Below, one piece after another: positions 34,088 through 42,139 of a stretch of DNA of 64,000 bases (the stretch's first letter is position 1; the number at the start of each line of letters is the position of its first letter). This stretch comes from Hyphomicrobiales bacterium. GTDB lineage: Bacteria; Pseudomonadota; Alphaproteobacteria; Rhodospirillales; JACKKN01. The stretch lies in assembly GCA_024236415.1 (NCBI GenBank), contig JACKKN010000016.1, positions 57,379 through 121,378 of the forward strand. The letters run 5' to 3'. A model generated the notes under the pieces. The model was given only the letters and a program-made list of their open reading frames with translations, had not been told where the DNA came from and ran no database searches. The position numbers and the translations under genes are program-made.

Positions 34088-34564
34088 ATGCGCTTTTCCG
34101 CCAAGGCCCGCGCCGCCGGCGCCGTCCTGACCCTGCTGGCCGCCGCGACCGCGGCGCCGGCGCCGGCGGGCGCCGCCGACAACGGCACCATCGCCTACCG
34201 CAAGGCGGTGATGCGGGCCCTGGGCGGGCACATGGCGGCCATGGCGGCCATCGTCCAGGGCCGCGGCGGCGACATGGCCGACCTGCCGGACCACGCCCAG
34301 TCGGTGGCCCGCCTGGCGCACATCTCGGAAAAGGTGTTCCCGCAGAGCTCCTCGGCCGCCGCCGGCGACACCGCGGCGCTGGACCAGATCTGGGACAACC
34401 CGCGCGAGTTCAAGGCGGTGCAGGAGGCCTTCACCTACGAGGCCGACCGCCTGGCCGCCGTGGCCCCCACCGGCAACGCCCGGGTCATCGCCGCGCAGCT
34501 CGGCGTCGTGGGCAAGCAGGCCTGCAAGTCCTGCCACACCCACTTCCGCAAGGAAGCCCCGTGA
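34088..34564 (+). CDS. Class II cytochrome c (cytochrome c')
   Basis: A 158-residue periplasmic cytochrome. Signal peptide 1-29 (MRFSAKARAAGAVLTLLAAA... AGA|ADN), a four-helix body beginning TIAYRKAVMRALGGHMAAMAAIV, and the C-terminal heme site CKSCHTHFRKEAP (Cys146, Cys149, His150), characteristic of cytochrome c'. These proteins bind NO or protect against it; that fits the nir cluster in the same genome, but regulation is not shown here. The GTG of the next gene overlaps its stop. Confidence 0.9.
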   Translation: MRFSAKARAAGAVLTLLAAATAAPAPAGAADNGTIAYRKAVMRALGGHMAAMAAIVQGRGGDMADLPDHAQSVARLAHISEKVFPQSSSAAAGDTAALDQIWDNPREFKAVQEAFTYEADRLAAVAPTGNARVIAAQLGVVGKQACKSCHTHFRKEAP

Positions 34565-35355
34565 CCATGGAGCAGGCGACCGACTTCCGCGACGAGAGCG
34601 ACGCCCTGTACGCCCTGGTCGCGCCCCTGACGGCGGCGGACCTGGCACGCGCCACGCCGTTCAAGCAGTGGACCGTCGACCATATCCTGCAGCACCTGCA
34701 CTTCTTCAACGTCATGGCCGACCTGTCCCTGCGCGACGAAGACCGGTTCGGGCGCGAATACGGCGCCATGAAGGCCCGGCGCCTGGCCGGCGAGACCATG
34801 GTGGCGGTGACCGAGGACCTGCTGGACGGCCTCGCCGGCCCGGCGCTGGTGCAGGCCTGGCACGATTTCAGCCACGACCTGGCCGCCCACTTCGCCGCCG
34901 TCGACCCGCGCCACCGGGTCAAGTGGGCGGGGCCGGACATGAGTGCGCGCTCCAGCATCACGGCGCGGCTGATGGAGACCTGGGCCCACGGCCAGGCGGT
35001 GTACGACCTGCTGGGCGTGCGGCGCGAGAATACGGACCGCATCCGCAACGTGGCGGTGATGGGGGTCAACACCTATGGCTGGACCTTCGCCAACCGCGGC
35101 CTGGAGCCCCCGGGCCCGCCGCCGCACCTGCGCCTGACGGCGCCGTCGGGCGCCCTGTGGGAATGGCACGCGCCGCGCCACGACCACCTGATCGAGGGCC
35201 CGGCCGAAGCCTTCTGCCAGGTGGTGACCCAGACCCGCAACGTGGCCGACACCCCCCTGCGCGTGGTCGGCGAGCCGGCCCGGCAATGGATGGCCCTGGC
35301 CCAATGCTTCGCCGGCCCGCCCCACGACCCGCCGGCGGCGGGGGTGCGGGGATAG
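34561..35355 (+). CDS. TIGR03084-like DinB/maleylpyruvate isomerase-fold protein
   Basis: A 264-residue protein with the DinB/MDMPI four-helix domain at the N-terminus: ATPFKQWTVDHILQHLHFFNVMADLSL (metal-ligand His near residues 41 and 44), and a third His in METWAHGQAVYDLLG near 143-147. The C-terminal part (LRLTAPSGALWEWHAPRHDHLIEGPAEAFCQVVTQ) is the SCP2-like domain of the family. The reaction is unknown. Start: GTG 34561 overlaps the previous stop and lies 5-6 nt after AAGGAAG; ATG 34567 is the alternative. Confidence 0.75.
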   Translation: MTMEQATDFRDESDALYALVAPLTAADLARATPFKQWTVDHILQHLHFFNVMADLSLRDEDRFGREYGAMKARRLAGETMVAVTEDLLDGLAGPALVQAWHDFSHDLAAHFAAVDPRHRVKWAGPDMSARSSITARLMETWAHGQAVYDLLGVRRENTDRIRNVAVMGVNTYGWTFANRGLEPPGPPPHLRLTAPSGALWEWHAPRHDHLIEGPAEAFCQVVTQTRNVADTPLRVVGEPARQWMALAQCFAGPPHDPPAAGVRG

Positions 35356-35367
35356 CCCGCGGCGACG

Positions 35368-35763
35368 CTAATTCACCGTGATACTGCGTTCCACGTTGTT
35401 GCTGATGTACTTCCTGCCCTCGAACACATACTCCACATATCCATTCAGCCAGTACGAGTTCGCGTTGTTGGTGCGCAGGTGGACGATCACCTCCTTGGTG
35501 TCGCCCGAGATGCGCAGGCTCCGGTTCCCGAAACAGTAGGGTCCCTCGCCCGACCAGGTGAAGCAGACCCTGCCGATGGACACCCCTTCGGGCCCGGTGA
35601 AGGTGAGGGACACCTCGTAGGGCTTGCCGGCCAGGATGCGGTCCGGCGTGGTCATGGACGTCACGGTCACAGGCCCCTTCCCCGTCCCCGCCGTCTGACA
35701 GGCGGCCAGGGACAGCGCCAGGATCACCGCCACCAGGAAAGCCTGGAATGGATTGGTTGGCAT
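35368..35763 (-). CDS. Predicted lipoprotein, unknown function
   Basis: A 131-residue protein with a signal peptide and lipobox (LSLAAC, Cys22). The mature part is a compact beta-rich domain (VTVTSMTTPDRILAGKPYEVSLTFTGPEGV; SGDTKEVIVHLRTNN) that looks like an Ig-like or beta-sandwich fold, but I recognise no family. It has GGGGGAGAGGAAA upstream of ATG 35763. It belongs to a leftward run of three lipoprotein genes with lower GC than the surroundings. Confidence 0.7.
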   Translation of the reverse strand: MPTNPFQAFLVAVILALSLAACQTAGTGKGPVTVTSMTTPDRILAGKPYEVSLTFTGPEGVSIGRVCFTWSGEGPYCFGNRSLRISGDTKEVIVHLRTNNANSYWLNGYVEYVFEGRKYISNNVERSITVN

Positions 35764-35869
35764 GTTTCCTCTCCCCCACTTTGCCGTCCATATGGAGACA
35801 GCACGTCACGCCCATCGATGGATCGCATCCCCGCCAGGGAACGCCCTGTCCGGGGTCATCAACGGCCGC

Positions 35870-36814
35870 CTATTTCACCCGGATCGTGACCGACCCGTTC
35901 TTCCCGTCCTTGCCCCGGGCAATCAACTGGCCGTTCTCCAGTGTGGTGAGATCCGACCCCGTGGCGAAATGTCCGTTCTGGCAGACAAGTGACCAGCCCG
36001 CATTCCTGTTTTCCGATGTCGGCAGGAGTCCCGTGCAGTCGCCGGGACTGCCGGGAAGCGCCAACTTGAAAGAGCGGCTGTGGCTGCGCGCCAGCTCGAA
36101 GGTCGCCGTGACCGTCCGCCGCTCGAAAAGACCCTGCCATGCGATCTCGACCTCCCGCCTGGTGGGCTTCATCTGCTGTTCCCGCTCGAGGGCCAGGCGG
36201 CGTGCATCCTGATAGTAGGGTCCGAAGGCCACCGGATGGGTGAACAGCAACTTATCCTTCGGGTATTCCACCGTCGGATCGAAGGCCAACGGTTTGCCGC
36301 CGCCGTACCACAGGTTCGGATAGGGGTCGATGTTGACGTCCCGGCGGCGCACCTCAAAGTGCAGGTGGGGGCGCGATCCCCGGTGCTGCCCCGTATATCC
36401 CGCCAGGGCGATAACATCCCCCCGTTTGATGACGTCCCCCGGTTTGACCAGGATCTTTCCCAGATGGACATAGTGAACATCCAGGTCGCCATACCTGGTG
36501 GAGAGGATTATCCCGCCGGAGCTTGAAAGGTCGGCCGTCATGCGCGTAACCGAACCGTCGGCAACCGCGAGGAGGGGCGTGCCCACGGGAACCGCGTAGT
36601 CGTGGGCGCGGTGCCTGCGATGGGAGCTTTCAAGCCAATAGTCGAAATCGTGCCAATGATCCGGCCTTCCCGAGAACGTGGCCGGGATCGACACGCTGCC
36701 CGATCCGGAACCGCTGACGCATCCGGCGACCCCGATCATGGCAACGATCAGGCAGATCAGTATCCAGCCACACGCACCAAACCGGTTGTCCACCGGGTTG
36801 ATAAACCGCACCAT
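35870..36814 (-). CDS. M23-family (LytM) peptidase lipoprotein
   Basis: A 314-residue protein. Signal peptide with lipobox MIGVAGC (Cys32), then a LytM domain from ~60 to 170 with the zinc ligands: His/Asp in HRAHDYAVPVGTPLLAVADG and HLHFE (GSRPHLHFEVRRRD). The rest (170-314) has no recognisable domain. M23 enzymes cut cell-wall peptide cross-links; degenerate ones act as amidase activators, but here the ligand set H...D...H.H appears complete. Second gene of the lower-GC lipoprotein group. Confidence 0.85.
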   Translation of the reverse strand: MVRFINPVDNRFGACGWILICLIVAMIGVAGCVSGSGSGSVSIPATFSGRPDHWHDFDYWLESSHRRHRAHDYAVPVGTPLLAVADGSVTRMTADLSSSGGIILSTRYGDLDVHYVHLGKILVKPGDVIKRGDVIALAGYTGQHRGSRPHLHFEVRRRDVNIDPYPNLWYGGGKPLAFDPTVEYPKDKLLFTHPVAFGPYYQDARRLALEREQQMKPTRREVEIAWQGLFERRTVTATFELARSHSRSFKLALPGSPGDCTGLLPTSENRNAGWSLVCQNGHFATGSDLTTLENGQLIARGKDGKNGSVTIRVK

Positions 36815-36833
36815 CGCAAACGTCCCCCCTTTT

Positions 36834-37283
36834 CTACTCTGGCTTCTTTGTCCTCTTTACGTTGTCCGCGACCCATTTTTCCCACATGAAATAGATACGG
36901 TAGACGTTCGGCTCCTTCTCGATCCACACGAAGCAATCGTCCTTGCTGCTTTTCGCGCGCTCCATGTTGCGATACCGCCAGGACACGCACCATTGCCCCG
37001 TGCTGTTCAAGTAGATGTCGCCGTAACTCTTGCTGTCCACACCCCACCTCGTCTTCCCGGGCGCATGGACGATGATCTTTCCGTTCGGCCGCATTTCATA
37101 TCGAATGACATTCTTCGTCCACTCCCAGCCCTCGAAATAGGCCGTTTCCTTGGCGTAGAATTGCGCCACTTCCTGCGCTGAAAGCTGCCGTGCCCCCTTC
37201 TGCAGCATTCTTTGCATCGAGGACGGGCCGGATTGGCAGGATGCGACGAAAAACGCCAACAATGGCAACAGGATACGCAACAT
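36834..37283 (-). CDS. Predicted lipoprotein, unknown function
   Basis: A 149-residue protein: signal peptide MLRILLPLLAFFVASC with lipobox Cys16, followed by a basic, aromatic-rich domain (FYAKETAYFEGWEWTKNVIRYEM; YLNSTGQWCVSWRYRNMER) with two Cys that could pair. I recognise no family. ATG 37283 has GGGGGG 4-9 nt upstream. It is 19 nt from the M23 gene and likely first in the operon. Confidence 0.65.
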   Translation of the reverse strand: MLRILLPLLAFFVASCQSGPSSMQRMLQKGARQLSAQEVAQFYAKETAYFEGWEWTKNVIRYEMRPNGKIIVHAPGKTRWGVDSKSYGDIYLNSTGQWCVSWRYRNMERAKSSKDDCFVWIEKEPNVYRIYFMWEKWVADNVKRTKKPE

Positions 37284-37369
37284 AATCCCCCCCGAATCAT
37301 GGCCGCCGGCGCCAATGATCGGCCCCCCGGCCGGTATCAACTTCGTGCGAATCCCTGGGACACGACCGG

Positions 37370-37398
37370 AATGTCCATGCAATTGATTTGCATGTAAA
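37370..37398 (-). promoter_or_regulatory. Candidate promoter with palindromic spacer for the lipoprotein group
   Basis: On the minus strand TTTACA (37398-37393, -35) and GACATT (37375-37370, weak -10) are 17 bp apart. The spacer holds the inverted repeat ATGCAA-N5-TTGCAT (37377-37393). The surrounding ~65 bp is strongly AT-rich. Confidence 0.35.
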
Positions 37399-37517
37399 AT
37401 TCTCAAAAAAACAGAGAACCGGGAATTATTTTATCGCCATTTCCGTCGAAATGGAAAGAATTGTGACCGCCAGGCCGCGAGGAAATGCCTTGCCAGAACT
37501 TCGAATCTTGTGAACCG

Positions 37518-38096
37518 TTACCCCGCCATGATCTGCAGCGACTTGGCCCAGGCCAGCAGCAGGAACAGCGCGCCCACCACCGCCAGGGCGCCGGCGATGG
37601 AGGCCAGCTTGCGGCCGGCCAGGGCGCCGGCCCAGTCGGGGGCGGACGGGTTCGGCTTGCCGCAACTCGGGCAGGCGACGACCCGGGCGTAGGCGCCCGG
37701 CCGGCCGGGGTCGGCGGACACCAGGGGCGCGACGGCGCCGCAGCGGCGGCAGGTCTGCTCGTTGGCCGCGTGCAGGGCGGGCCAGGGCATGGCGCAGCCG
37801 GGGCAGCGCGGGGTGGCCAGGGTGGCCATGCGGCCGCAGCCGGCGCAGGCCCGGGCCTTGCGGAAGCGCAGCACCACCAGCAGCACGATGGCCCCCAGGA
37901 ATCCGCCGCCGATCAGGGCCAGCTTGGCCGTCGGCGGGAACAGCAGCGTGGCCACATAACCGCCCAGGAAGGCGCCCAAGGTGGCCACCACGGCATGGCC
38001 CAGCAGGCGCCGGGGGTCCGTCTCCACGTACAGGGTGGCCAGCCAGGACACCACCTGGCCGATGGAGAACAGGATGAACAGATCGACCGGGTGCAC
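37518..38096 (-). CDS. Membrane protein with zinc-ribbon motifs
   Basis: A 192-residue protein with GTG start (38096). Three or four membrane segments: residues ~5-21, 33-52, 60-80 and 170-188. Between them lie Cys pairs CAGCGRMA and CPGCAMP, then CRRCGA and CPSCGKPNP, which give two zinc-ribbon-like knuckles in a cytosolic loop. Function unknown; proteins of this build are often membrane-anchored scaffolds. Not in an obvious operon. Confidence 0.65.
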   Translation of the reverse strand: MHPVDLFILFSIGQVVSWLATLYVETDPRRLLGHAVVATLGAFLGGYVATLLFPPTAKLALIGGGFLGAIVLLVVLRFRKARACAGCGRMATLATPRCPGCAMPWPALHAANEQTCRRCGAVAPLVSADPGRPGAYARVVACPSCGKPNPSAPDWAGALAGRKLASIAGALAVVGALFLLLAWAKSLQIMAG

Positions 38097-38279
38097 TCGG
38101 CGACTCCCCCAGGGTTGCGGCTGGGCGGATTGTAGGCGGTGCGCCGCCGGGGAACAATCGGGTGCGCCGCCCCTTGAATCGGCCTAAATTCAGACTATAT
38201 TCCTGTCAGTTCTTTGCGATTGTGAATATGAAATCCCACCGCGGCGCGACCTCTCCGGTTGGCCCGGGCATGCCTGATT

Positions 38280-38416
38280 GAACACGGATGAACACGGATG
38301 GCTGCGCCGCACGGATGAACACGAAAGGGGAAAGCCCCTGCGGGGCGGGCGCCCGGGATCGGCGGGCGCGCCAGGTCCCGGCGGGTCGGCGAGGCCATCC
38401 GTGTTCATCCGTGTTC
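38280..38416. repeat. 22-bp perfect inverted repeat pair, built of GAACACGGAT units
   Basis: Arms 38280-38301 and 38395-38416 are exact reverse complements; each contains two tandem GAACACGGAT units. A further ACGGATGAACACGA copy lies at 38311-38324. About 93 bp separate the arms. It sits just left of the IS but outside its terminal repeats, so it is an independent intergenic repeat. Confidence 0.8.
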
Positions 38417-38453
38417 CTTTGCCCCGTTCTCGCCGGGCGGAATGACGACAGAT

Positions 38454-39905
38454 GAGCCTCTTGCAGAATTGCCGAGGCGCGTGGAATTTTGGGGATTGGG
38501 GCGGTTTCCGAGGGCCTCCGCAGTCTTGTTCCAGTAGGCTTGTTTTGCGGAACAACCACTGGAAGGGACTGCGGAGGATGCCTCTGAGAAAGACGTTAAC
38601 AGCTTGCTGGCAACGGCTGCAAGGCCAACTGTTCCCGTGGCTGGAAGAGGAACTGGGCCCACTTGGGGATCGCCACCGACGGTTGGTCACGGTGCTTGAT
38701 GTGGTCGGGGTGGAGGCGTTTCTGCCCTACCGGCGTGGCGGCGCCGGCTGTCCGCCTTCGGACCGTGCGGCTCTGGCCCGTGCCTTCGTCGCCAAGGCGG
38801 TGTTCAACCTGCCGACGACCGGCCTGCTGATCGAGCGGCTCTCGGTTGACAAGACCTTGCGCCGGCTTTGCGGCTGGGAGCGCCTGGGGTCGGTGCCCAG
38901 CGAGTCGACCTTCTCGCGGGCTTTTGCCGAGTTCGCGCGGAGTGCCCTGCCGAGCCGCCTGCACCAGGCGTTGATCGAAAGCACCCACGCGGAGCGGCTG
39001 GTCGGCCACGTCTCGCGGGACAGCACGGCGATCGAGGCGCGCGAGAAGCCGGCGGCGTTGCCTGGCAAGCCGAAGCGCGGGCGCGGTCGGCCGCGCAAGG
39101 GCGAGGAGGCGCCGCGGCGGCGGCGGCGCCTGGAGCGCCAACTGGACATGACCCTCGAGGAGATGCTGGCCGACCTGCCGCGGCACTGCGCCGTCGGCAC
39201 CAAGCGCAGCGCCAAGGGCTACAGGAGCAGTTGGACCGGCTATAAGCTGCACCTGGATGTGGCCGACGGCATGGTGCCGCTGAGCGCCCTGCTGAGCGCG
39301 GCGTCGCTGCACGACAGCCAAGCGGCGATCCCGCTGGCGACCCTCACGGCGGCGCGGGTGAGGAGCCTGTATGACCTGATGGACAGTGCCTACGACGTCG
39401 GCGAGATCAAGGACCATAGCCGATCTCTCGGCCACGTCCCGATCATCGAGGCCAACCCCTGGGGCAAGGCCGAGCGCAAGCGGGAACTGGCCCTCGAGGC
39501 GGAACGGCGCCGGCACGCCGGATACCAGACCGCGGAGAAGATCCGCTATGGCGAGCGCACGGCCGCCGAGCGGGTCAACGCCCGGCTCAAGGACGACTTC
39601 GGCGGCCGCACGGTTCGCGTCCGCGGCCACGACAAGGTGATGTGCCACCTGATGTTCGGCATCCTGGCGTTGACTGTCGATCAATTGATGCGTCTGGTTC
39701 CGTAACCCGGAGCCTCCCGGGCGCCAACATCACGCGACCTCTTCCGAGGGGACGCAGCCGGACCGACTTGGCCTGAACGCGCCGCAAACCCGCACCGCGT
39801 GGCAAAATCCAACCCGATTGCGCAAATCCGAGAGGCCTTCGTTGCCGCACCCGCAAGCCAATCAAAAAAACACCCCGCATCAAGCTCGAATTCTGCAAGA
39901 GGCTC
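38454..39905 (+). mobile_element. Complete insertion sequence, IS4/IS5-type, 1452 bp
   Basis: Terminal inverted repeats of 17 bp, GAGCCTCTTGCAGAATT (38454-38470) and its exact complement (39889-39905), flanked by a 4-bp target duplication AGAT (38450-38453 and 39906-39909). One transposase gene inside has an intact reading frame and catalytic residues. The intact ends and duplication suggest a recent and possibly active copy. It lies in an intergenic region between the zinc-ribbon protein and cyaY and breaks no visible gene. Confidence 0.92.
38578..39705 (+). CDS. DDE transposase of the IS element
   Basis: A 375-residue transposase. DDE residues: first Asp in HVSRDSTAI, second in YDLMDSAYD, and Glu in YGERTAAERVNARLK, which fits the IS4-type Y-x2-R-x3-E-x6-K signature exactly. 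A basic insert (KPKRGRGRPRKGEEAPRRRRRLER) follows the first Asp. ATG 38578 lies 5 nt after GGAGG and is preferred over an upstream frame that starts within the terminal repeat. It cuts and pastes the element via the 17-bp ends. Confidence 0.92.
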   Translation: MPLRKTLTACWQRLQGQLFPWLEEELGPLGDRHRRLVTVLDVVGVEAFLPYRRGGAGCPPSDRAALARAFVAKAVFNLPTTGLLIERLSVDKTLRRLCGWERLGSVPSESTFSRAFAEFARSALPSRLHQALIESTHAERLVGHVSRDSTAIEAREKPAALPGKPKRGRGRPRKGEEAPRRRRRLERQLDMTLEEMLADLPRHCAVGTKRSAKGYRSSWTGYKLHLDVADGMVPLSALLSAASLHDSQAAIPLATLTAARVRSLYDLMDSAYDVGEIKDHSRSLGHVPIIEANPWGKAERKRELALEAERRRHAGYQTAEKIRYGERTAAERVNARLKDDFGGRTVRVRGHDKVMCHLMFGILALTVDQLMRLVP

Positions 39906-40026
39906 AGATGACGACATTTTCCCGTCCGCAGGGCGGGTTTCCAATGCCTTCAAGGGGTTGTCAGGACGACTTCGGGGCCAAAACGGTACCGGAACGATCC
40001 GGAACGGCCCGCGATCGGGTCCAGAC

Positions 40027-40353
40027 CTAGCCCAGGTCCACCCGGGTGCCGGTCAGGGCGGCCAGTTCGGCGGCCAGCAGGGTTTGCAGGTCGGCGCCGT
40101 CGCGGGTGCCGATCCAGCGGCCGTCCCTGTGGTCGTAGTGGCTGGCGCCGCTCTTCGGCGAGGACACCCAGATCTGGCGGTTCGGCGCGTGCTTGTTGAT
40201 GACGTACTGGCCCCCCGAGTCCAGCTCCAGGGTCAGGATACCGCCCTCCAGGTCGACGTCGATCTGGTCGCCCAGGACTTCGTCGATGGTGTCGAACAGG
40301 TGCGCGAGCGTGGTGTCGGCCAGGCTTTCGAAGGTGCTTTCGTCGAGGGTCAT
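40027..40353 (-). CDS. cyaY: Iron donor protein CyaY (bacterial frataxin)
   Basis: A 108-residue frataxin. Acidic helix 1 DESTFESLADTTLAHLFDTIDEVLGDQIDVDLEGGILTLEL with its cluster of Asp/Glu (iron surface), then GGQYVINKHAPNRQIWVSSPKSGASHYD, the conserved NKQ.PNRQIW-type sheet, and W.GTRDG. It supplies or regulates iron for Fe-S cluster assembly. It is last in the leftward nitrile hydratase operon direction, 22 nt from the accessory gene, though functionally a housekeeping gene. Start ATG 40353 by homology. Confidence 0.93.
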   Translation of the reverse strand: MTLDESTFESLADTTLAHLFDTIDEVLGDQIDVDLEGGILTLELDSGGQYVINKHAPNRQIWVSSPKSGASHYDHRDGRWIGTRDGADLQTLLAAELAALTGTRVDLG

Positions 40354-40375
40354 CGGGGCTCCTGGTTGGCGGGGG

Positions 40376-40732
40376 TCAGTCGTCGGGACCGAGCTCGATG
40401 GGCCGGCCGTGGGGCGTGCGCGCCACGGCGGCGGCCCAGGCGGCGCGGCGGCGGTCCTGCTCGCCGGCCGGGGCCAGGCCCTTGGCGGCGACGATCTTTT
40501 CCAGCGCCGCCAGCCAGTGGTGGTAGTAGGCGTCGGCCGGGTCCACCCCGGGCGGGTCGCCGGCGGCAAGTTCGGCGGCGAACGTTTCGACCCACTCGGG
40601 CCAGGTGAAGTGGCCGCGGGCGTTGAGCGCCACCGCCATGGCAAACGCCTGCGCCTGCCACGGCGCGGCGAACACGGGGCCGTCGGCGTCCCGCGGCAGG
40701 GCCGGCAGCCGGTCCAGAGGAAGGTCGCTCAT
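40376..40732 (-). CDS. Nitrile hydratase accessory protein
   Basis: A 118-residue protein similar to the N-terminal part of NHase beta subunits, as in the family of activators/chaperones: LPRDADGPVFAAPWQAQAFAMAVALNARGHFTWPEWVETFAAELA and YYHHWLAALEKIVAAKGL. It is thought to help load the metal (self-subunit swapping) into the alpha subunit. It is translationally coupled (ATGA) to the beta subunit and lies just before cyaY. Confidence 0.85.
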   Translation of the reverse strand: MSDLPLDRLPALPRDADGPVFAAPWQAQAFAMAVALNARGHFTWPEWVETFAAELAAGDPPGVDPADAYYHHWLAALEKIVAAKGLAPAGEQDRRRAAWAAAVARTPHGRPIELGPDD

Positions 40733-41391
40733 GCCGGCTCCAGGTGGCTGTCCCACAGGTCAAGGAAGACCTCGTCGGCAGCGGGAGCGTCAGGTCCCCA
40801 CAGTTCGGGGGCGGCGAAGGCGACGCTGTACAGGTGCTGGGGGTTCTCGCCGGCGCCGGCGGCATTGCCGTCGGCGAAGACGTGGATGCCGTGGTCGGCG
40901 CGGATGGTGCCCCGCCGGCCACGCACGTAGCGCGGCGCCCGGGTGTGTCCCTCGGGGTGGATGTTGCGCACCCGCACGGCGTCGCCGGGCCCGAACCGCG
41001 CCGCGGCGCCCTCGGCCCGGGACACCGGGCTGCCGGCCAGCAGCACCCGTTCGACCGCCCCGGCGCGCAGCGGGCTGGCCCCCTGGGCGGGCCCCTCGGA
41101 CCGGCCGCTTTCCAGCTCGGCGGCGGTGACCAGGCCCTTCTCGACCAGCAGGGTGCGCAGGCCGGCGAGCCAGTTTTCGTAGTAGCTGTGGCGCAGGTAG
41201 TCGATGGGGTGCTGGCGTTCGCGGGCGAAGCGGCTCTCGTCCAGGGTCCACCGGCCCAGCGCCCCGCAGGCCAGCGTCACGGCGAAGGCGCGGCGCTCCC
41301 ACCCGGCGTGGAACCAGGGCTCGGACTCCTGGGGCTCCGGGTCGATGGGGCCCAGGCCGTGCAGGCCGCCCAGGTCGTGGATGCCGTCCAT
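40729..41391 (-). CDS. nthB: Nitrile hydratase beta subunit
   Basis: A 220-residue beta subunit. MDGIHDLGGLHGLGPI is the near-invariant N-terminus; HPIDYLRHSYYENWLAGLRTLLVEKGLV follows; the C-domain has FGPGDAVRVRNIHPEGHTRAPRYVRGRRGTI and ends with DEVFLDLWDSHLEP, the SH3-like barrel of the family. It forms the heterodimer with the alpha subunit, hydrating a nitrile to an amide. ATG 41391 overlaps the alpha-subunit stop by one nucleotide. Confidence 0.93.
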   Translation of the reverse strand: MDGIHDLGGLHGLGPIDPEPQESEPWFHAGWERRAFAVTLACGALGRWTLDESRFARERQHPIDYLRHSYYENWLAGLRTLLVEKGLVTAAELESGRSEGPAQGASPLRAGAVERVLLAGSPVSRAEGAAARFGPGDAVRVRNIHPEGHTRAPRYVRGRRGTIRADHGIHVFADGNAAGAGENPQHLYSVAFAAPELWGPDAPAADEVFLDLWDSHLEPA

Positions 41392-42086
41392 CAGGCGCCC
41401 TCCCCGTCCGCGGCGACGCGGTCCGTGTCCAGGTCGCGCTCGACCCCGATCATGGAGTTGCGGGTGACGATGTCGGCCAGGCGCCCGGCGTCCCAGCCGT
41501 CGGTGCCGGCGGGCCGCTGCGGCAGCACCAGGTAGCGCATCTCGGCGGTGGAATCCCACACCCGCACGGCCACCCCGTCGGGCAGGACGGTGCCGAACTC
41601 GGCCAGCACCCCGCGCGGGTCGCGCACGGCGCGGGCCCGGTAGGGGGCGGACTTGTACCACACCGGCGGCAGCCCCAGCACCGGCCAGGGGTAGCACGAG
41701 CACAGCGTGCAGACGACCATGTTGTGGACCTGGCCGGTGTTCTCGACCACGGTCATGTGTTCGCCCTGGCGGCCGGTGTAGCCCATGGAATGGATCGCCG
41801 CCGTGGCGTCGCGCAGCAGCCAGTCGCGGAACTCGGGCTCGGTCCAGGCCCGGGCCACCACCCGGGCGCCGTTGCGCGGGCCGACCCGGGTCTCGTAGGT
41901 CTCGACCAGGGCGTCCAGCGCCGCCGGGTCGACCAGGCCCTTGTCCACCAGCAGGCTTTCCAGGCTGCGCACGCGCAGCTCGGTCTCGGTCAGGTGGGAC
42001 ATGCCATCCCCGTGGTCGTGCCCGTGGTGGTGCCCGTGGTGGTGCCCGTGGTGGTGCCCGTGGTGGTGGTCGTGGTCGCCGGTCAT
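41391..42086 (-). CDS. nthA: Cobalt-type nitrile hydratase alpha subunit with poly-His N-terminus
   Basis: A 231-residue alpha subunit. The metal site is VVCTLCSCYPW (Cys126, Cys129, Ser130, Cys131); Thr after the first Cys is the cobalt-type mark, Ser being the iron type. Residues 5-25 carry 15 His in an HHHG periodic run with two Asp, ahead of the usual MSHLTETELRVRSLESLLVDKGL core. This tract is encoded by 12-bp repeats of GTGGTGCCC type and is not a normal part of the family. It could bind cobalt for insertion. Start ATG 42086 includes the tract; a second ATG lies at residue 29, so a shorter form without His is also possible. Confidence 0.9.
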   Translation of the reverse strand: MTGDHDHHHGHHHGHHHGHHHGHDHGDGMSHLTETELRVRSLESLLVDKGLVDPAALDALVETYETRVGPRNGARVVARAWTEPEFRDWLLRDATAAIHSMGYTGRQGEHMTVVENTGQVHNMVVCTLCSCYPWPVLGLPPVWYKSAPYRARAVRDPRGVLAEFGTVLPDGVAVRVWDSTAEMRYLVLPQRPAGTDGWDAGRLADIVTRNSMIGVERDLDTDRVAADGEGA

Positions 42087-42139
42087 GGTTCGCTCCCCGT
42101 TGGCGGGCGATTGTGCCGCGCCGGAGGCCCCGGGGTCAA

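Noticed and set aside
38280..39909. Composite transposon or larger element using the GAACACGGAT repeat as an end
   Set aside because: The IS has its own exact terminal repeats and target duplication; the other repeat lies outside and both its arms are on one side.
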